Counted from the stretch's first letter, positions 9,268 through 16,612 are shown. The stretch is DNA of 35,887 nucleotides from Planctomycetia bacterium (GCA_026401075.1 JAPLNQ010000101.1:1-35887); one strand, 5' to 3'. Made by a program: numbers and translations. Notes: generated from the sequence alone by a model not told the origin.

Positions 9268-10578
9268 GTGGCCGGGATCCAGCGTCCGTTTTCTTTCCGG
9301 GCCATAGGCATCGCCCTGCTCTGCGGGGCCGCGCTGCTCGCGGAAGAGCCAGCCACAACCACGATCGTCCCCGCGCCGGAACTGCCCGCATCGCTCCCGT
9401 GGGACCTGGCCACGCTCAGTCAGCCGCCAGCAGTCGAATGGCTCGACGAAACCTCGCCAGTGCGGTCGCTGCTCTACGCAGGCGAGCCGTTCGAAGGGCA
9501 TGCCACGCGGGTGTTCGCGTATTACGCCACGCCGGCGAGTGTCGCTGGCGGTGGCGATGCGGGCCAGGCCGCCGCGGCCACGACCAAGGGCCCCTGGCCC
9601 GGTGTCGTGCTCGTGCACGGCGGTGGCGGAACGGCGTTTGCCGAATGGGTGACGCTCTGGGCGAAGCAGGGCTATGCCGCGATCGCGATGGACCTCGCCG
9701 GTAGCCGGCCAGACCCTGCGGGCACGAAGAAGAACGCCGTCATCCGTATGGCCGATGGTGGGCCGGGGCAGGAACACAAGAACAAGTTCGACACGATCGC
9801 CACGCCTGAGACAAGTGATGACTGGCCCTACCATGCCGTGGCCAATTGTGTCCGCGCGCACTCGCTGCTACGGAGTTTCCCTGACGTCGATCGCAGCCGC
9901 ACGGCTATCACCGGGATCAGTTGGGGCGGCTACACCACCTGCCTCGTCGCGTCACTCGACAACCGCTTCCGCGCGGCGGTGCCCGTCTACGGCTGCGGCC
10001 ACCTCAGCGACAACAGCTGCTGGCTCGGCGATTTTGAGCGGATCGGCCCCGAGCAGTCGACGCGATGGACAAAGCTCTATGATCCCGGCAGCTATCTGCC
10101 TGCCTGCCGCGTGCCGATCTTCTTCGTGAACGGCACCAACGACTTCGCCTATCCGCTCGACAGCTATGGAAAGAGCTATGCCGATGTGCCGCAGGCGACC
10201 AAGAACATCCGCATCCAGGTGAACATGCCACACGGTCACGAGGCGGGCTGGGCGCCGAAAGAAATCGCCGCCTTCATCGATGCGACGCTGCTCGGTGCAC
10301 CCGGCCTGCCCGTGGTCGGCACGCCGACTGTCGATGAGCGTGGCACGCGGTGCCGCGTCACGGCCGGTGGGCCGGTCGCGTCGGCCGTATTCGTCTCGAC
10401 GGCCGAGCCGGGGCCGATCAACAAACTCACCTGGCAGACCGTACCAGCGGAGGTCGACGCAGACGGCACGCTCGCGGCTCCAAAGCCGCCGGCCGATACG
10501 CGGGCCTATTTCTTCACGGCCACGACCCCCGCCGGGCTCCAGGTGAGTTCGCCGGTGGTCATCGTGCCTGATCGGTGA
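9268..10578 (+). CDS. Exported alpha/beta hydrolase (acetyl-xylan-esterase / dienelactone-hydrolase-like)
   Basis: This is a 436-residue protein starting at GTG with a purine-rich GAAGAAGAGG 6 nt upstream. The N-terminus AIGIALLCGAALLAEEP is a signal peptide. The alpha/beta-hydrolase triad is readable: Ser218 in the nucleophile elbow GISWGG, Asp292 in NGTNDFAYP, and His324 (or His322) in MPHGHEAGW. The oxyanion strand HGGGGTAFAEWV lies near residue 115. A C-terminal Ig-like beta domain (about 340-436) follows. The fold and spacing fit AXE1/prolyl-oligopeptidase-type esterases, so an extracellular ester hydrolase acting on substituted polysaccharide is likely; the exact substrate cannot be read. 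It sits 48 nt downstream of the 1620-residue gene, and its TGA is followed directly by the leuB promoter. Confidence 0.7.
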   Translation: MAGIQRPFSFRAIGIALLCGAALLAEEPATTTIVPAPELPASLPWDLATLSQPPAVEWLDETSPVRSLLYAGEPFEGHATRVFAYYATPASVAGGGDAGQAAAATTKGPWPGVVLVHGGGGTAFAEWVTLWAKQGYAAIAMDLAGSRPDPAGTKKNAVIRMADGGPGQEHKNKFDTIATPETSDDWPYHAVANCVRAHSLLRSFPDVDRSRTAITGISWGGYTTCLVASLDNRFRAAVPVYGCGHLSDNSCWLGDFERIGPEQSTRWTKLYDPGSYLPACRVPIFFVNGTNDFAYPLDSYGKSYADVPQATKNIRIQVNMPHGHEAGWAPKEIAAFIDATLLGAPGLPVVGTPTVDERGTRCRVTAGGPVASAVFVSTAEPGPINKLTWQTVPAEVDADGTLAAPKPPADTRAYFFTATTPAGLQVSSPVVIVPDR

Positions 10579-10588
10579 CGCTGCCCTC

Positions 10589-10616
10589 TTGCGATGGGCC
10601 GGACATGGCCTATCAT
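10589..10616 (+). promoter_or_regulatory. Predicted leuB promoter (leaderless transcript)
   Basis: TTGCGA (10589-10594), 16-nt spacer, TATCAT (10611-10616). Only CCGGCC separates the -10 from the leuB ATG at 10623, so the transcript should begin at or within one base of the start codon. No Shine-Dalgarno is visible, as expected for a leaderless mRNA. Confidence 0.5.
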
Positions 10617-10622
10617 CCGGCC

Positions 10623-11717
10623 ATGAACATCACCATCGCTGTGCTCCCTGGCGACTACATCGGCCCCGAGGTCATGGCCGTCGCCCTCCCGATCCTCGAG
10701 ACCGTACTCCGGAAGTCGGGGCATACGCTCGAGCATTCGACCCACGACGTGGGCGGCGCCGGCATCGACCGGCACGGCAAAGCTCTCCCCGACTCCACCC
10801 TCGCGGCCTGCCGGGCGGCCGATGCAATTCTCTTCGGATCGGTTGGCGGGCCGAAGTGGGAAAAGCTGCCTCCGCAGGAGCAGCCTGAGCGGGCGTCGCT
10901 CCTGCCGTTGCGGAAGCATTTCCGTCTGTTCGCGAACGTGCGGCCTGGCCTGCTCTTGAAGAATCTCGTCGACACCTCGCCGCTGCGGCCGGACCGCATC
11001 CCCGACGGCGTCGACATGGTCTGCATCCGCGAACTCACCGGCGGCCTCTACTTCGGGGCCAAATCAACCAGGGAGATCGAAGGGGGCGACATCGAGGCGA
11101 TCGACACGATGGTCTACCGCCGCTCGGAGATCGAGCGGATCACTGACGTCGCCATCGCGACCGCCCGGGCGCGGCGCAGGCACATCACGCTGGTCGACAA
11201 GGCCAACGTGCTCGAGACGTCGGTCCTGTGGCGGAAGGTAGTCGGCGAGCGGATCAAGGCCGTTGCCCCCGACGTCACGCTGGCGACGATGTATATCGAC
11301 AACGCGGCGATGCAACTCGTGTTGCGCCCGTCGCAATTCGACGTCGTGCTCACCGAGAACATGTTCGGCGACATCCTGTCGGACGAGATGGCCGTGATCT
11401 GCGGCTCGCTCGGCATGATGGCCTCAGCGTCGCTCGGGCTCGACGAAAACCGGCACGGCAGGCCGTACGGCCTCTACGAGCCGTCTGGCGGCACAGCGCC
11501 CGACATCGCCGGCCAGGACAAGGCCAACCCCTGTGCGCAGGTGCTATCGGCCGCCCTCATGCTCCGCCACTCGTTCGGGCTGGAGGCCGAGGCGCGGGCG
11601 ATCGAATCGGCCGTGGAGCGGACGGTGGCCTCTTGGATACGCACCGCCGACATCGCCGGTGGCGGCCCGGCCGTGGGCACGAGGGCGATGGGCGAGGCGA
11701 TCCTCGCCCGGCTCTGA
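10623..11717 (+). CDS. leuB: 3-isopropylmalate dehydrogenase
   Basis: LeuB catalyses the NAD-dependent oxidative decarboxylation of 3-isopropylmalate in leucine biosynthesis, in the cytoplasm. At 364 residues it has the usual length. Family landmarks in order are VLPGDYIGPEV at the N-terminus, GSVGGPKW, the substrate-binding arginines in LFANVRPG, IRELTGGLYFG, the Mg-binding Asp in ENMFGDILSDE, and the NAD-binding GTAPDIAGQDKANP. I chose the ATG at 10623, giving MNITIAVLPG, rather than the upstream GTG at 10575 of the ORF track, because family proteins begin just before the GDYIGPE loop and a -10 box lies immediately upstream. It overlaps no neighbour. leuA, leuC and leuD are not in this window, so leuB stands alone among exported hydrolases. 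Confidence 0.93.
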   Translation: MNITIAVLPGDYIGPEVMAVALPILETVLRKSGHTLEHSTHDVGGAGIDRHGKALPDSTLAACRAADAILFGSVGGPKWEKLPPQEQPERASLLPLRKHFRLFANVRPGLLLKNLVDTSPLRPDRIPDGVDMVCIRELTGGLYFGAKSTREIEGGDIEAIDTMVYRRSEIERITDVAIATARARRRHITLVDKANVLETSVLWRKVVGERIKAVAPDVTLATMYIDNAAMQLVLRPSQFDVVLTENMFGDILSDEMAVICGSLGMMASASLGLDENRHGRPYGLYEPSGGTAPDIAGQDKANPCAQVLSAALMLRHSFGLEAEARAIESAVERTVASWIRTADIAGGGPAVGTRAMGEAILARL

Positions 11718-11719
11718 GC

Positions 11720-11745
11720 CGTGGCGGCAAGTTTTAAACTTGTCC
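11720..11745 (+). repeat. Palindromic intergenic element, form B
   Basis: CGTGGCGGC precedes the palindrome CAAGTT-TTA-AACTTG (11728-11742). It matches form B at 14358-14384 in the CGTGGC lead and AACTTG arm. It begins 3 nt after the leuB stop, so it could form a hairpin at the mRNA 3' end. Confidence 0.7.
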
Positions 11746-11761
11746 GTGTCTCGACGCGGAT

Positions 11762-11797
11762 TCCACAAGTTAAAAACTCGTGGCCACGGGTCGAACT
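11762..11797 (-). repeat. Palindromic intergenic element, form B, inverted copy (36-bp exact match to window end)
   Basis: TCCACAAGTTAAAAACTCGT and the following 16 bases are the exact reverse complement of 35852-35887. The element faces the form B copy at 11720-11745 head to head, so this locus carries an inverted pair in the leuB to esterase gap. Confidence 0.85.
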
Positions 11798-11820
11798 TCG
11801 TCGGCCACGTCGATCGAGTC

Positions 11821-11826
11821 TATGCT
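11821..11826 (+). promoter_or_regulatory. Candidate -10 element before the 11872 gene
   Basis: CTATGCTG contains TATGCT, about 45 nt upstream of ATG 11872 and just beyond the repeat pair. It fits the TANNNT pattern common in this window. There is no obvious -35. Confidence 0.3.
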
Positions 11827-11871
11827 GAATCCTTGCGAACGCCTTAGGCTGGCAGCATTCCAGGAGCGATC

Positions 11872-12975
11872 ATGAAGAGAGAACGACCACAGGCACATGA
11901 CGCCGTCGCGACCGACCGGCGTGGTTTCGTCGGCATGGCGGCCACGGGACTTGCGGCGGCAACGTTGGCGTCGCAGCCTGTGTCGAACGTTGCTGCGGCG
12001 GAGGCCACTGTGGCACAGCGTGAAAAGACGTTTCGTGATCACCTGCTCGAGTGCCTCGGCGGGCCGTGGCCCGAGGCCTGCCCGCTCAACGTTCGCTCGC
12101 GTGAGCCTGTCGAGTTTCGCGGGATGCGGATCGAGAGCGGTCGCAAGGACGGCTACCGCATTGAATCGATCGACTACGAAGTGGAGCCGGGCGACCGTGT
12201 GGCTGCGTTCGTGCTGATCCCGGACGGCGTCGATGCCGCTCACCCCGCGCCCGCCGTCGCGGTGTGGCACCAGCACGCCGGCGAATGGCACCTGGGCAAG
12301 AGCGAGCCGGCCGGTCTGGCCGGCAACCCGATGCACCACACCGGCGTGGCGCTGGCCAAGGAGGGCTACGTGGTGATCTGCCCCGACGCGCTCTGCTTCG
12401 AGGAGCGGCAGAGCCCGGTCCTCGAGAAGGGCAATTACGAACGGTTCGAGTTTCTGCGGCTCACCGTGGCGGGCCGCTGCATGGCCTGGAAAAACATCCT
12501 CGACATGCGGCGGGCGATCGACGTGCTCGCGGCAAGGCCCGAAGTCGACGCCAGCCGCATCGGCTGCTACGGACACTCGATGGGATCGACGCACACGTGG
12601 CTCGTGGGGCCGTGGGACGAGCGGCTCACGTGCCTCGTGGGCAACTGCTGTCTGCCCACCTACGCCGCGATCGAGCGGACCCACCTGCTCCACTGCTTCC
12701 CCAACTTCATCCCTGGCATCCATCAATACGGCGATACACCCGACATCGCCGCCCTGATCGCGCCGCGGCCGCTTCTGCTCAACTTCGGGGAGACCGACAA
12801 GGGGAGCCCGATCGAGGAGGTACGGACCGGCGTCGAACGGATCGGGACAGCGTATCGTGAGGCGGGGGTTCCGGACCGCTTCAGCTCGTTCATCGAGCCC
12901 GGCGTCGGTCATGTGCTCTCCGATGCGATGTGGCAACGCACCCGCGAGTGGCTCGCCCGTTATCTCAAGGCTTAG
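11872..12975 (+). CDS. Tat-exported alpha/beta hydrolase (acetyl-xylan-esterase-like)
   Basis: This is a 367-residue protein. The N-terminus contains a twin-arginine signal (DRRGFVGMAATGLAAATLA), so it is exported folded. AGGAG lies 5 nt before the ATG. The hydrolase triad is visible: Ser236 in CYGHSMGS, Asp309 in NFGETDKG, His347 in PGVGHVLS. The region VWHQHAGEWHLGKSEPAG matches planctomycete hydrolases that act on alkyl or acetyl esters, related to AXE1 and dienelactone hydrolase. The substrate is not readable. It follows leuB after a 154-nt gap filled by the palindromic repeats. bioA starts within 37-85 nt downstream, so the two may share a transcript, although their functions are not linked. 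Confidence 0.72.
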   Translation: MKRERPQAHDAVATDRRGFVGMAATGLAAATLASQPVSNVAAAEATVAQREKTFRDHLLECLGGPWPEACPLNVRSREPVEFRGMRIESGRKDGYRIESIDYEVEPGDRVAAFVLIPDGVDAAHPAPAVAVWHQHAGEWHLGKSEPAGLAGNPMHHTGVALAKEGYVVICPDALCFEERQSPVLEKGNYERFEFLRLTVAGRCMAWKNILDMRRAIDVLAARPEVDASRIGCYGHSMGSTHTWLVGPWDERLTCLVGNCCLPTYAAIERTHLLHCFPNFIPGIHQYGDTPDIAALIAPRPLLLNFGETDKGSPIEEVRTGVERIGTAYREAGVPDRFSSFIEPGVGHVLSDAMWQRTREWLARYLKA

Positions 12976-12984
12976 TCGCTCAGA

Positions 12985-13010
12985 GCGTAGTGGTATTGGC
13001 GTAGTGGCAT
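12985..13010 (+). repeat. Direct repeat before bioA
   Basis: GCGTAGTGGTAT (12985-12996) and GCGTAGTGGCAT (12999-13010) are 12-bp copies with one mismatch, 2 nt apart, ending 2 nt before the first possible bioA ATG. They could be a regulator site or a slippage duplication. They do not resemble the BirA operator. Confidence 0.5.
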
Positions 13011-13012
13011 AC

Positions 13013-14305
13013 ATGGCAACACCCCATCCCGTTCGGTCCCCTTCCCCAACAGTCGAGCCCATGCTTTCGGACCTCACGCTCTGGCGGCCGTATTGCCAGA
13101 TGAAAACGGCAGGGGAACCGCTGCACGTGGTCGCCGCGGAGGGATCGTGGCTCGAACTCGACTCGGGCCAGAAGATCATCGACGCCCTGTCGTCGTGGTG
13201 GACCGTCTGCCACGGCCATCGCCATCCGCACATCGTGGCGGCCATCGTGGATCAGGCCCACCGGCTGCCGCACGTGATGCTCGGCGGCATCGATCATCCG
13301 CAGGCCGTGCGGCTGGCGGATCGTCTCGCAGCGCTGATGCCCGGCAGCCTGAACCATTCGTTCTTCTGCGACTCCGGCTCCGTGGCCGTCGAAGTCGCCA
13401 TGAAGATGGCGGTGCAGTTCTGGATGAACCGGGGCGAGCCGGCTCGAAAGCGGTTCATCTGCCTGCGGCATTCCTACCACGGCGATACCAGCGGCGCGAT
13501 GAGCGTCTGCGATCCTGACGACAGCATGCACCGGCACTTCCGTGGGTTCCTGCTCGAGCAGTATCCGCGGGAGTTACCGACCGACGAGGAAGGCTGGCAG
13601 TCTTTCGCAGAGTTTCTCAAGGGTGTGGGCGGGCAGTGCGCCGGCGTCATCGTCGAGCCGCTCGTGCAGTGTGCGACCGGCATGCGGTTTCATTCGCCTG
13701 AACAGCTGCGGCGACTGGCGGAGGTCACGCGGGAGGCTGGGCTCCTGTTCATCGCCGATGAGATCGGGACGGGCTTTTGGCGGACCGGCAAACGGCTCGC
13801 CTGCGACTGGGCCGGCGTGGTGCCCGACATTCTCTGCCTCGGCAAGTCTCTTACTGGGGGCACGCTGCCGATGGCCGTGGCGATGGCGACCACGGAGGTC
13901 TTTGCCGCGTTTTACAGCGATCAGGCCGACCATGCCCTGATGCACGGGCCGACCTACATGGGCAATCCGCTCTGCTGTGCGGCAGCCAATGCGTCGCTCG
14001 ACCTCTTCGAACGGGAGCCTGTGGCGGAACGGGTGGCTGCGATCGAACAGATGGGCCGCGAGTGGCTCGAGCCGCTGGCCGCCCTCGGGCATGTGCGGGA
14101 GGTCCGCTGCCGCGGCGGCTTTCTCGCGGTCGAAACGGAGAAAGCATTCGATCGAAAGCAGCTTGCGCCCTCGATCGTCGAGTATTCCGTCTGGCTGCGG
14201 CCGATCGGCAATGTGATGTATGCCGTGCCGCCGTTCACGATCACGGCTGACGAACTGCGGCAGGTGATCGACGCGATGTCGGCCGCGGTGCGGGCGAATG
14301 CGTAG
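13013..14305 (+). CDS. bioA: Adenosylmethionine-8-amino-7-oxononanoate aminotransferase
   Basis: BioA transfers an amino group from SAM to KAPA to give DAPA in biotin synthesis; it is PLP-dependent and cytoplasmic. Landmarks are LWRPYCQMK near the N-terminus (BioA-type LWHPFTQMK), SSWWTVCHGHRHP, FFCDSGSVAVEVAMKMA (PLP phosphate loop), YHGDTSGAMSVCD, the catalytic Asp in FIADEIGTGFWRTG, the Schiff-base Lys in LGKSLTGGTLPMA, and RPIGNVMYAVPP at the C-terminus, which distinguishes BioA from other class III aminotransferases. The start is either ATG 13013 or ATG 13061 (MLSDLTLWRP), the latter closer to typical family length. The ORF-track start at 12857 runs inside the upstream gene and is rejected. 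No other bio genes lie in the window. Confidence 0.92.
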   Translation: MATPHPVRSPSPTVEPMLSDLTLWRPYCQMKTAGEPLHVVAAEGSWLELDSGQKIIDALSSWWTVCHGHRHPHIVAAIVDQAHRLPHVMLGGIDHPQAVRLADRLAALMPGSLNHSFFCDSGSVAVEVAMKMAVQFWMNRGEPARKRFICLRHSYHGDTSGAMSVCDPDDSMHRHFRGFLLEQYPRELPTDEEGWQSFAEFLKGVGGQCAGVIVEPLVQCATGMRFHSPEQLRRLAEVTREAGLLFIADEIGTGFWRTGKRLACDWAGVVPDILCLGKSLTGGTLPMAVAMATTEVFAAFYSDQADHALMHGPTYMGNPLCCAAANASLDLFEREPVAERVAAIEQMGREWLEPLAALGHVREVRCRGGFLAVETEKAFDRKQLAPSIVEYSVWLRPIGNVMYAVPPFTITADELRQVIDAMSAAVRANA

Positions 14306-14321
14306 GCGGTGCCGGGAAACA

Positions 14322-14350
14322 ACAAGATGCAATCTTGTCGCCACGGGGAG
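14322..14350 (+). repeat. Palindromic intergenic element, form A
   Basis: ACAAGAT-GCA-ATCTTGT followed by CGCCACGGGGAG. It matches the copy at 35783-35811 with two substitutions and one indel. It lies in the gap between bioA (+) and the convergent 14407 gene (-). Confidence 0.8.
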
Positions 14351-14357
14351 TCTTTCA

Positions 14358-14384
14358 CGTGGCAGCGAGTTTGTAACTTGCTGA
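14358..14384 (+). repeat. Palindromic intergenic element, form B
   Basis: CGTGGCAGCGAGTTTGTAAC begins the copy. The hairpin GCGAGTT-TGT-AACTTGC (14365-14381) pairs with one G-T. It follows form A after a 7-nt spacer, giving the compact two-hairpin arrangement between convergent genes. Confidence 0.75.
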
Positions 14385-14406
14385 TGCCTGTCGCCACGCG
14401 CGGCGA

Positions 14407-15312
14407 CTAAAACACGTTGGGCACGAAGTGGCCGCCACGGCAGCGTTTGAGGTAGTCGAGCGCCGCCACCTGCCCGGTGGTCTCGAGGGCGTCGCGGTAG
14501 ACGGGGTCGTGAAAGCCCTCGATGTCGATGCTGCCCCGCCAGCCGTGGAGCCTGAGCGTGCTGATCAGGTCGGTCCAGTTGGTGTCGCCGAAGCCGGGGG
14601 TGCGGTGGTGGATGTATTGCACGCCGCCGCGGATCCCGTGCTCGCGGACCACGTCCCACAACACCGTCGCGTCCTTGCCGTGGATGTGCCAGATGCGGTG
14701 GCAGTAGCGGCGTAACTGCGGCAGTGGATCGACGAAGCTCACGATCTGGTGGCACGGCTCCCACTCGAGGCCGATTACCGGGCTCTGCACCTCGCCGAAG
14801 ATTGCCTCCCAGGCCTGCGGGGCATGGGCGATGTTGCGGTCGCCCGCTTCCCACGTGCCACGGGCCTCACAATTCTCAAAAGCCAGCCGCACCCCCTGCT
14901 CTTCCGCGCGGGCGGCGAGCGGTCGAAAGACCTCGCCGAATCGGCCGTATGACTCGGGCACCGGCCGGCCCGGAATCCGACCGGCGAAGCCCGACACGAT
15001 GTCGCAGCCGAAGCTGGCAGCGGCATCGATGAGCCGCTCCCAGTCGCGAACCGTCTCGGGACTCGTGAGCGGATTGCCGTAGACGCCGATGGCGCTCACG
15101 CGACGCGGCAGGTCGCCGCTCGCGACCGGGCATTCCTCGAGCACCCGCCGGACGGCGTCGGCCAGCCCGGAGAGATTGGCGTCGCCGACGCTCTTGCCGA
15201 AACTGATCTGGAAGGTTTCGAAGCCGAGCGGGAGGAGTTGGCGGATCACCTCTGCAGTGCGGTCGTGGGCGGGGACAAGCGTGCCGATGCGGATGTCGTC
15301 GTGGGCGTGCAT
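14407..15312 (-). CDS. Sugar-phosphate isomerase/epimerase-family protein (AP endonuclease family 2 fold)
   Basis: This is a 301-residue TIM-barrel protein. Starting at ATG 15312 gives MHAHDDIRIGTLVPAHDRT, the normal family N-terminus; the ORF-track start at 15495 adds an unrelated tail. Metal-binding-type residues are visible in ENCEARGTWE, GLEWEPCHQ, HIWHIHGKDA and DIEGFHDP, the order of Glu/Asp/His expected for xylose-isomerase-like epimerases. The likely role is interconversion of sugars or sugar derivatives in the cytoplasm; the substrate is unknown. It is convergent with bioA, with palindromes between, and divergent from the CopZ-N-like gene 78 nt away. A TACGCT sits 6 nt before the ATG, a possible leaderless promoter of low confidence. 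Confidence 0.72.
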   Translation of the reverse strand: MHAHDDIRIGTLVPAHDRTAEVIRQLLPLGFETFQISFGKSVGDANLSGLADAVRRVLEECPVASGDLPRRVSAIGVYGNPLTSPETVRDWERLIDAAASFGCDIVSGFAGRIPGRPVPESYGRFGEVFRPLAARAEEQGVRLAFENCEARGTWEAGDRNIAHAPQAWEAIFGEVQSPVIGLEWEPCHQIVSFVDPLPQLRRYCHRIWHIHGKDATVLWDVVREHGIRGGVQYIHHRTPGFGDTNWTDLISTLRLHGWRGSIDIEGFHDPVYRDALETTGQVAALDYLKRCRGGHFVPNVF

Positions 15313-15327
15313 GATGGAAGCGTAGGG

Positions 15328-15333
15328 TACAAT
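15328..15333 (+). promoter_or_regulatory. Candidate -10 element for the CopZ-N-like gene
   Basis: GGGTACAATCTC contains TACAAT. A start at about 15340 would leave about 51 nt before ATG 15391 but only about 9 nt before ATG 15349, which favours the later start. No clear -35. Confidence 0.4.
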
Positions 15334-15390
15334 CTCGTGAGCGGGAAGATGTGTGTTTGGACCCAGAGTGATCCTGAAGCCAGAGTGATC

Positions 15391-15837
15391 ATGAACAAGG
15401 CCTTCTGCAAGGAGCCCGATTCGAGCCTGCCGCCGCGGTGCCCCCGCTGCGGTGCGGACGGCCTGCCGGTAGCGCCGGAGACCCTGCGGGCCCACCTGGC
15501 CTCAGACGCAGCCGAGTCGCTCGGTGAGCCGGCCTACTGGTGCGTGACCGACGCCTGCCCCGTCGCCTACTTTGACCTTTTCGAACGGAGCGTGGATTCC
15601 GCCGCCGCCCATGGCCTCTACTGGCCAAAGGATCCCGCCGGGCCCCTCTGCTGCTGCCACGGCCTGAGCGTGGACGACGTCGACGCCGACCTTGCAGAGC
15701 CCGTGCCTTTGCGGGTGCGGGCGGTGGTGCAGAAGGCCGGCCAGCCCGATGCGGCCTGCACGACGAAGAGCCCCGACGGTCGCCCATGCGTGGCACGCGT
15801 CCAGCGGTACTACATGCGGCAGAAGCAGAAAGGCTGA
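15391..15837 (+). CDS. CopZ-N-like zinc-ribbon/[2Fe-2S]-binding protein
   Basis: This is a 148-residue protein from ATG 15391. It starts with a zinc ribbon (PPRCPRCGADGLPV), then has YWCVTDACPVAYF, then LCCCHGLSVDDVDAD, and ends with CTTKSPDGRPC. This Cys order matches the N-terminal half of Archaeoglobus CopZ and related BFD-like [2Fe-2S] proteins: CPxCG, a Cys pair before a Tyr-Phe strand, C-x-C-x-G, and a final C-x(8)-C. The C-terminal HMA copper-binding domain of CopZ is absent. A metal- or redox-sensing metallochaperone role is inferred; copper as partner is unproven. The start could also be ATG 15349, but the promoter position favours 15391. A perfect GCTGACC/GGTCAGC hairpin spans its stop codon. 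Confidence 0.62.
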   Translation: MNKAFCKEPDSSLPPRCPRCGADGLPVAPETLRAHLASDAAESLGEPAYWCVTDACPVAYFDLFERSVDSAAAHGLYWPKDPAGPLCCCHGLSVDDVDADLAEPVPLRVRAVVQKAGQPDAACTTKSPDGRPCVARVQRYYMRQKQKG

Positions 15838-15848
15838 CCCCGGTCAGC
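15833..15848 (+). terminator. GC-rich hairpin spanning the stop codon of the CopZ-N-like gene
   Basis: GCTGACC-CC-GGTCAGC forms a perfect 7-bp stem containing the TGA (15835-15837). There is no U-tract, so intrinsic termination is doubtful. It may act on the 21-nt gap to the next gene at 15859. Confidence 0.3.
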
Positions 15849-15858
15849 GTTCTATTCC

Positions 15859-16572
15859 ATGCGACTGCTGAGTTGGAACATCCACAAGGGGATCGGCGGC
15901 CGGGACCGGCGGTATTCGCTCGCGCGGATCATCGACTGCATCGAGGCGGAGAATCCCGACTTGATCTGCCTGCAGGAGGTGGACCGTCTCGTGTCGCGGA
16001 GCAGGCTCGATGATCAGCCCCGGCTGCTCGCCCGCTACTTCCGCGCGCATTCGGTGTTTCAGGCGAACGTGGCGGCTGGTGAAGGCGGCTACGGCAACCT
16101 CGTGCTGTCGCGATGGCCGGTGGAGAGCCGCCACCGGATTCTGCTGCGGCATGGCACGCGAAAGCCACGCGGTGCGCAGTTGCTTGTCATCGACAGTCCC
16201 GAGGGTCCACTGCACCTGGTGCACACGCATCTGGGGCTGGCGGAGCGGGAGCGGCACTGGCAGATGGACCGCCTGCTCGGCCACATGCTCTTCCGCTCGG
16301 CCGACAACCTACCGACGATGGTCGTGGGTGACTTCAACGATTGGCGCGACACACTCGCCGCTGCGAGCCTAGCCGCAAATGGCTTCGCGCAGGTGACCCA
16401 TCCGGCGGGAAAATTTCGGTCGTTCCCGGCATGGCTGGCGGTAGGGGCGCTCGACAAGGCATTCATTCGGGGCGCGATCGAGGTGCGTCAGGCGCGGATC
16501 GTGAAGACGAGCCTCTCGCATGTCGCCAGCGACCACCTGCCGCTGGTGATCGATTTTCACGTGGGATCGTGA
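15859..16572 (+). CDS. Endonuclease/exonuclease/phosphatase-family protein
   Basis: This is a 237-residue single-domain EEP-superfamily metallohydrolase with no signal peptide, so it is probably cytoplasmic. The catalytic motifs appear in order: LLSWNIHKGIGG (metal-binding Asn), LICLQEVDR (catalytic Glu), LVHTHLGLAERER (His), VVGDFNDWRD (Asp and Asn) and SHVASDHLPLVIDF (terminal Asp-His). Family members cleave phosphodiesters in nucleic acids or phosphoinositol lipids; the substrate cannot be told here. The ATG at 15859 gives the exact family N-terminus. It starts 21 nt after the CopZ-N-like gene and may share its transcript. It is convergent with the PfkB kinase, with a form A palindrome between the two stops. 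Confidence 0.82.
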   Translation: MRLLSWNIHKGIGGRDRRYSLARIIDCIEAENPDLICLQEVDRLVSRSRLDDQPRLLARYFRAHSVFQANVAAGEGGYGNLVLSRWPVESRHRILLRHGTRKPRGAQLLVIDSPEGPLHLVHTHLGLAERERHWQMDRLLGHMLFRSADNLPTMVVGDFNDWRDTLAAASLAANGFAQVTHPAGKFRSFPAWLAVGALDKAFIRGAIEVRQARIVKTSLSHVASDHLPLVIDFHVGS

Positions 16573-16582
16573 TCCTCTGTGG

Positions 16583-16603
16583 GGACAAGATTGCATCTTG
16601 TCC
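16583..16603. repeat. Palindromic intergenic element, form A, between convergent genes
   Basis: GGACAAGAT-TGC-ATCTTGTCC has a perfect 9-bp stem and 3-nt loop. It occupies the 40-nt gap between the EEP gene (+) and the PfkB gene (-), so it could act as a bidirectional 3'-end hairpin. It shares CAAGAT and ATCTTG with the other A copies but lacks their GCCACGGGG tail. Confidence 0.8.
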
Positions 16604-16612
16604 ATGCCGTCG

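Noticed and set aside
7705-9861. 718-residue minus-strand ORF
   Set aside because: Antisense to the 1620-residue gene, with a composition typical of a shadow ORF.
12857-13012. bioA ORF start at 12857
   Set aside because: It lies inside the esterase gene in another frame; BioA-like sequence begins only at LWRPYCQMK.
12976-13012. Biotin operator or riboswitch before bioA
   Set aside because: Gap is only 37 nt and shows a direct repeat but no BirA palindrome or conserved riboswitch core.
11770-13245. 491-residue minus-strand ORF
   Set aside because: Antisense to the esterase and bioA; no signal or motif.
13574-14854. 426-residue minus-strand ORF
   Set aside because: Shadow of bioA on the opposite strand and of the isomerase gene in another frame.
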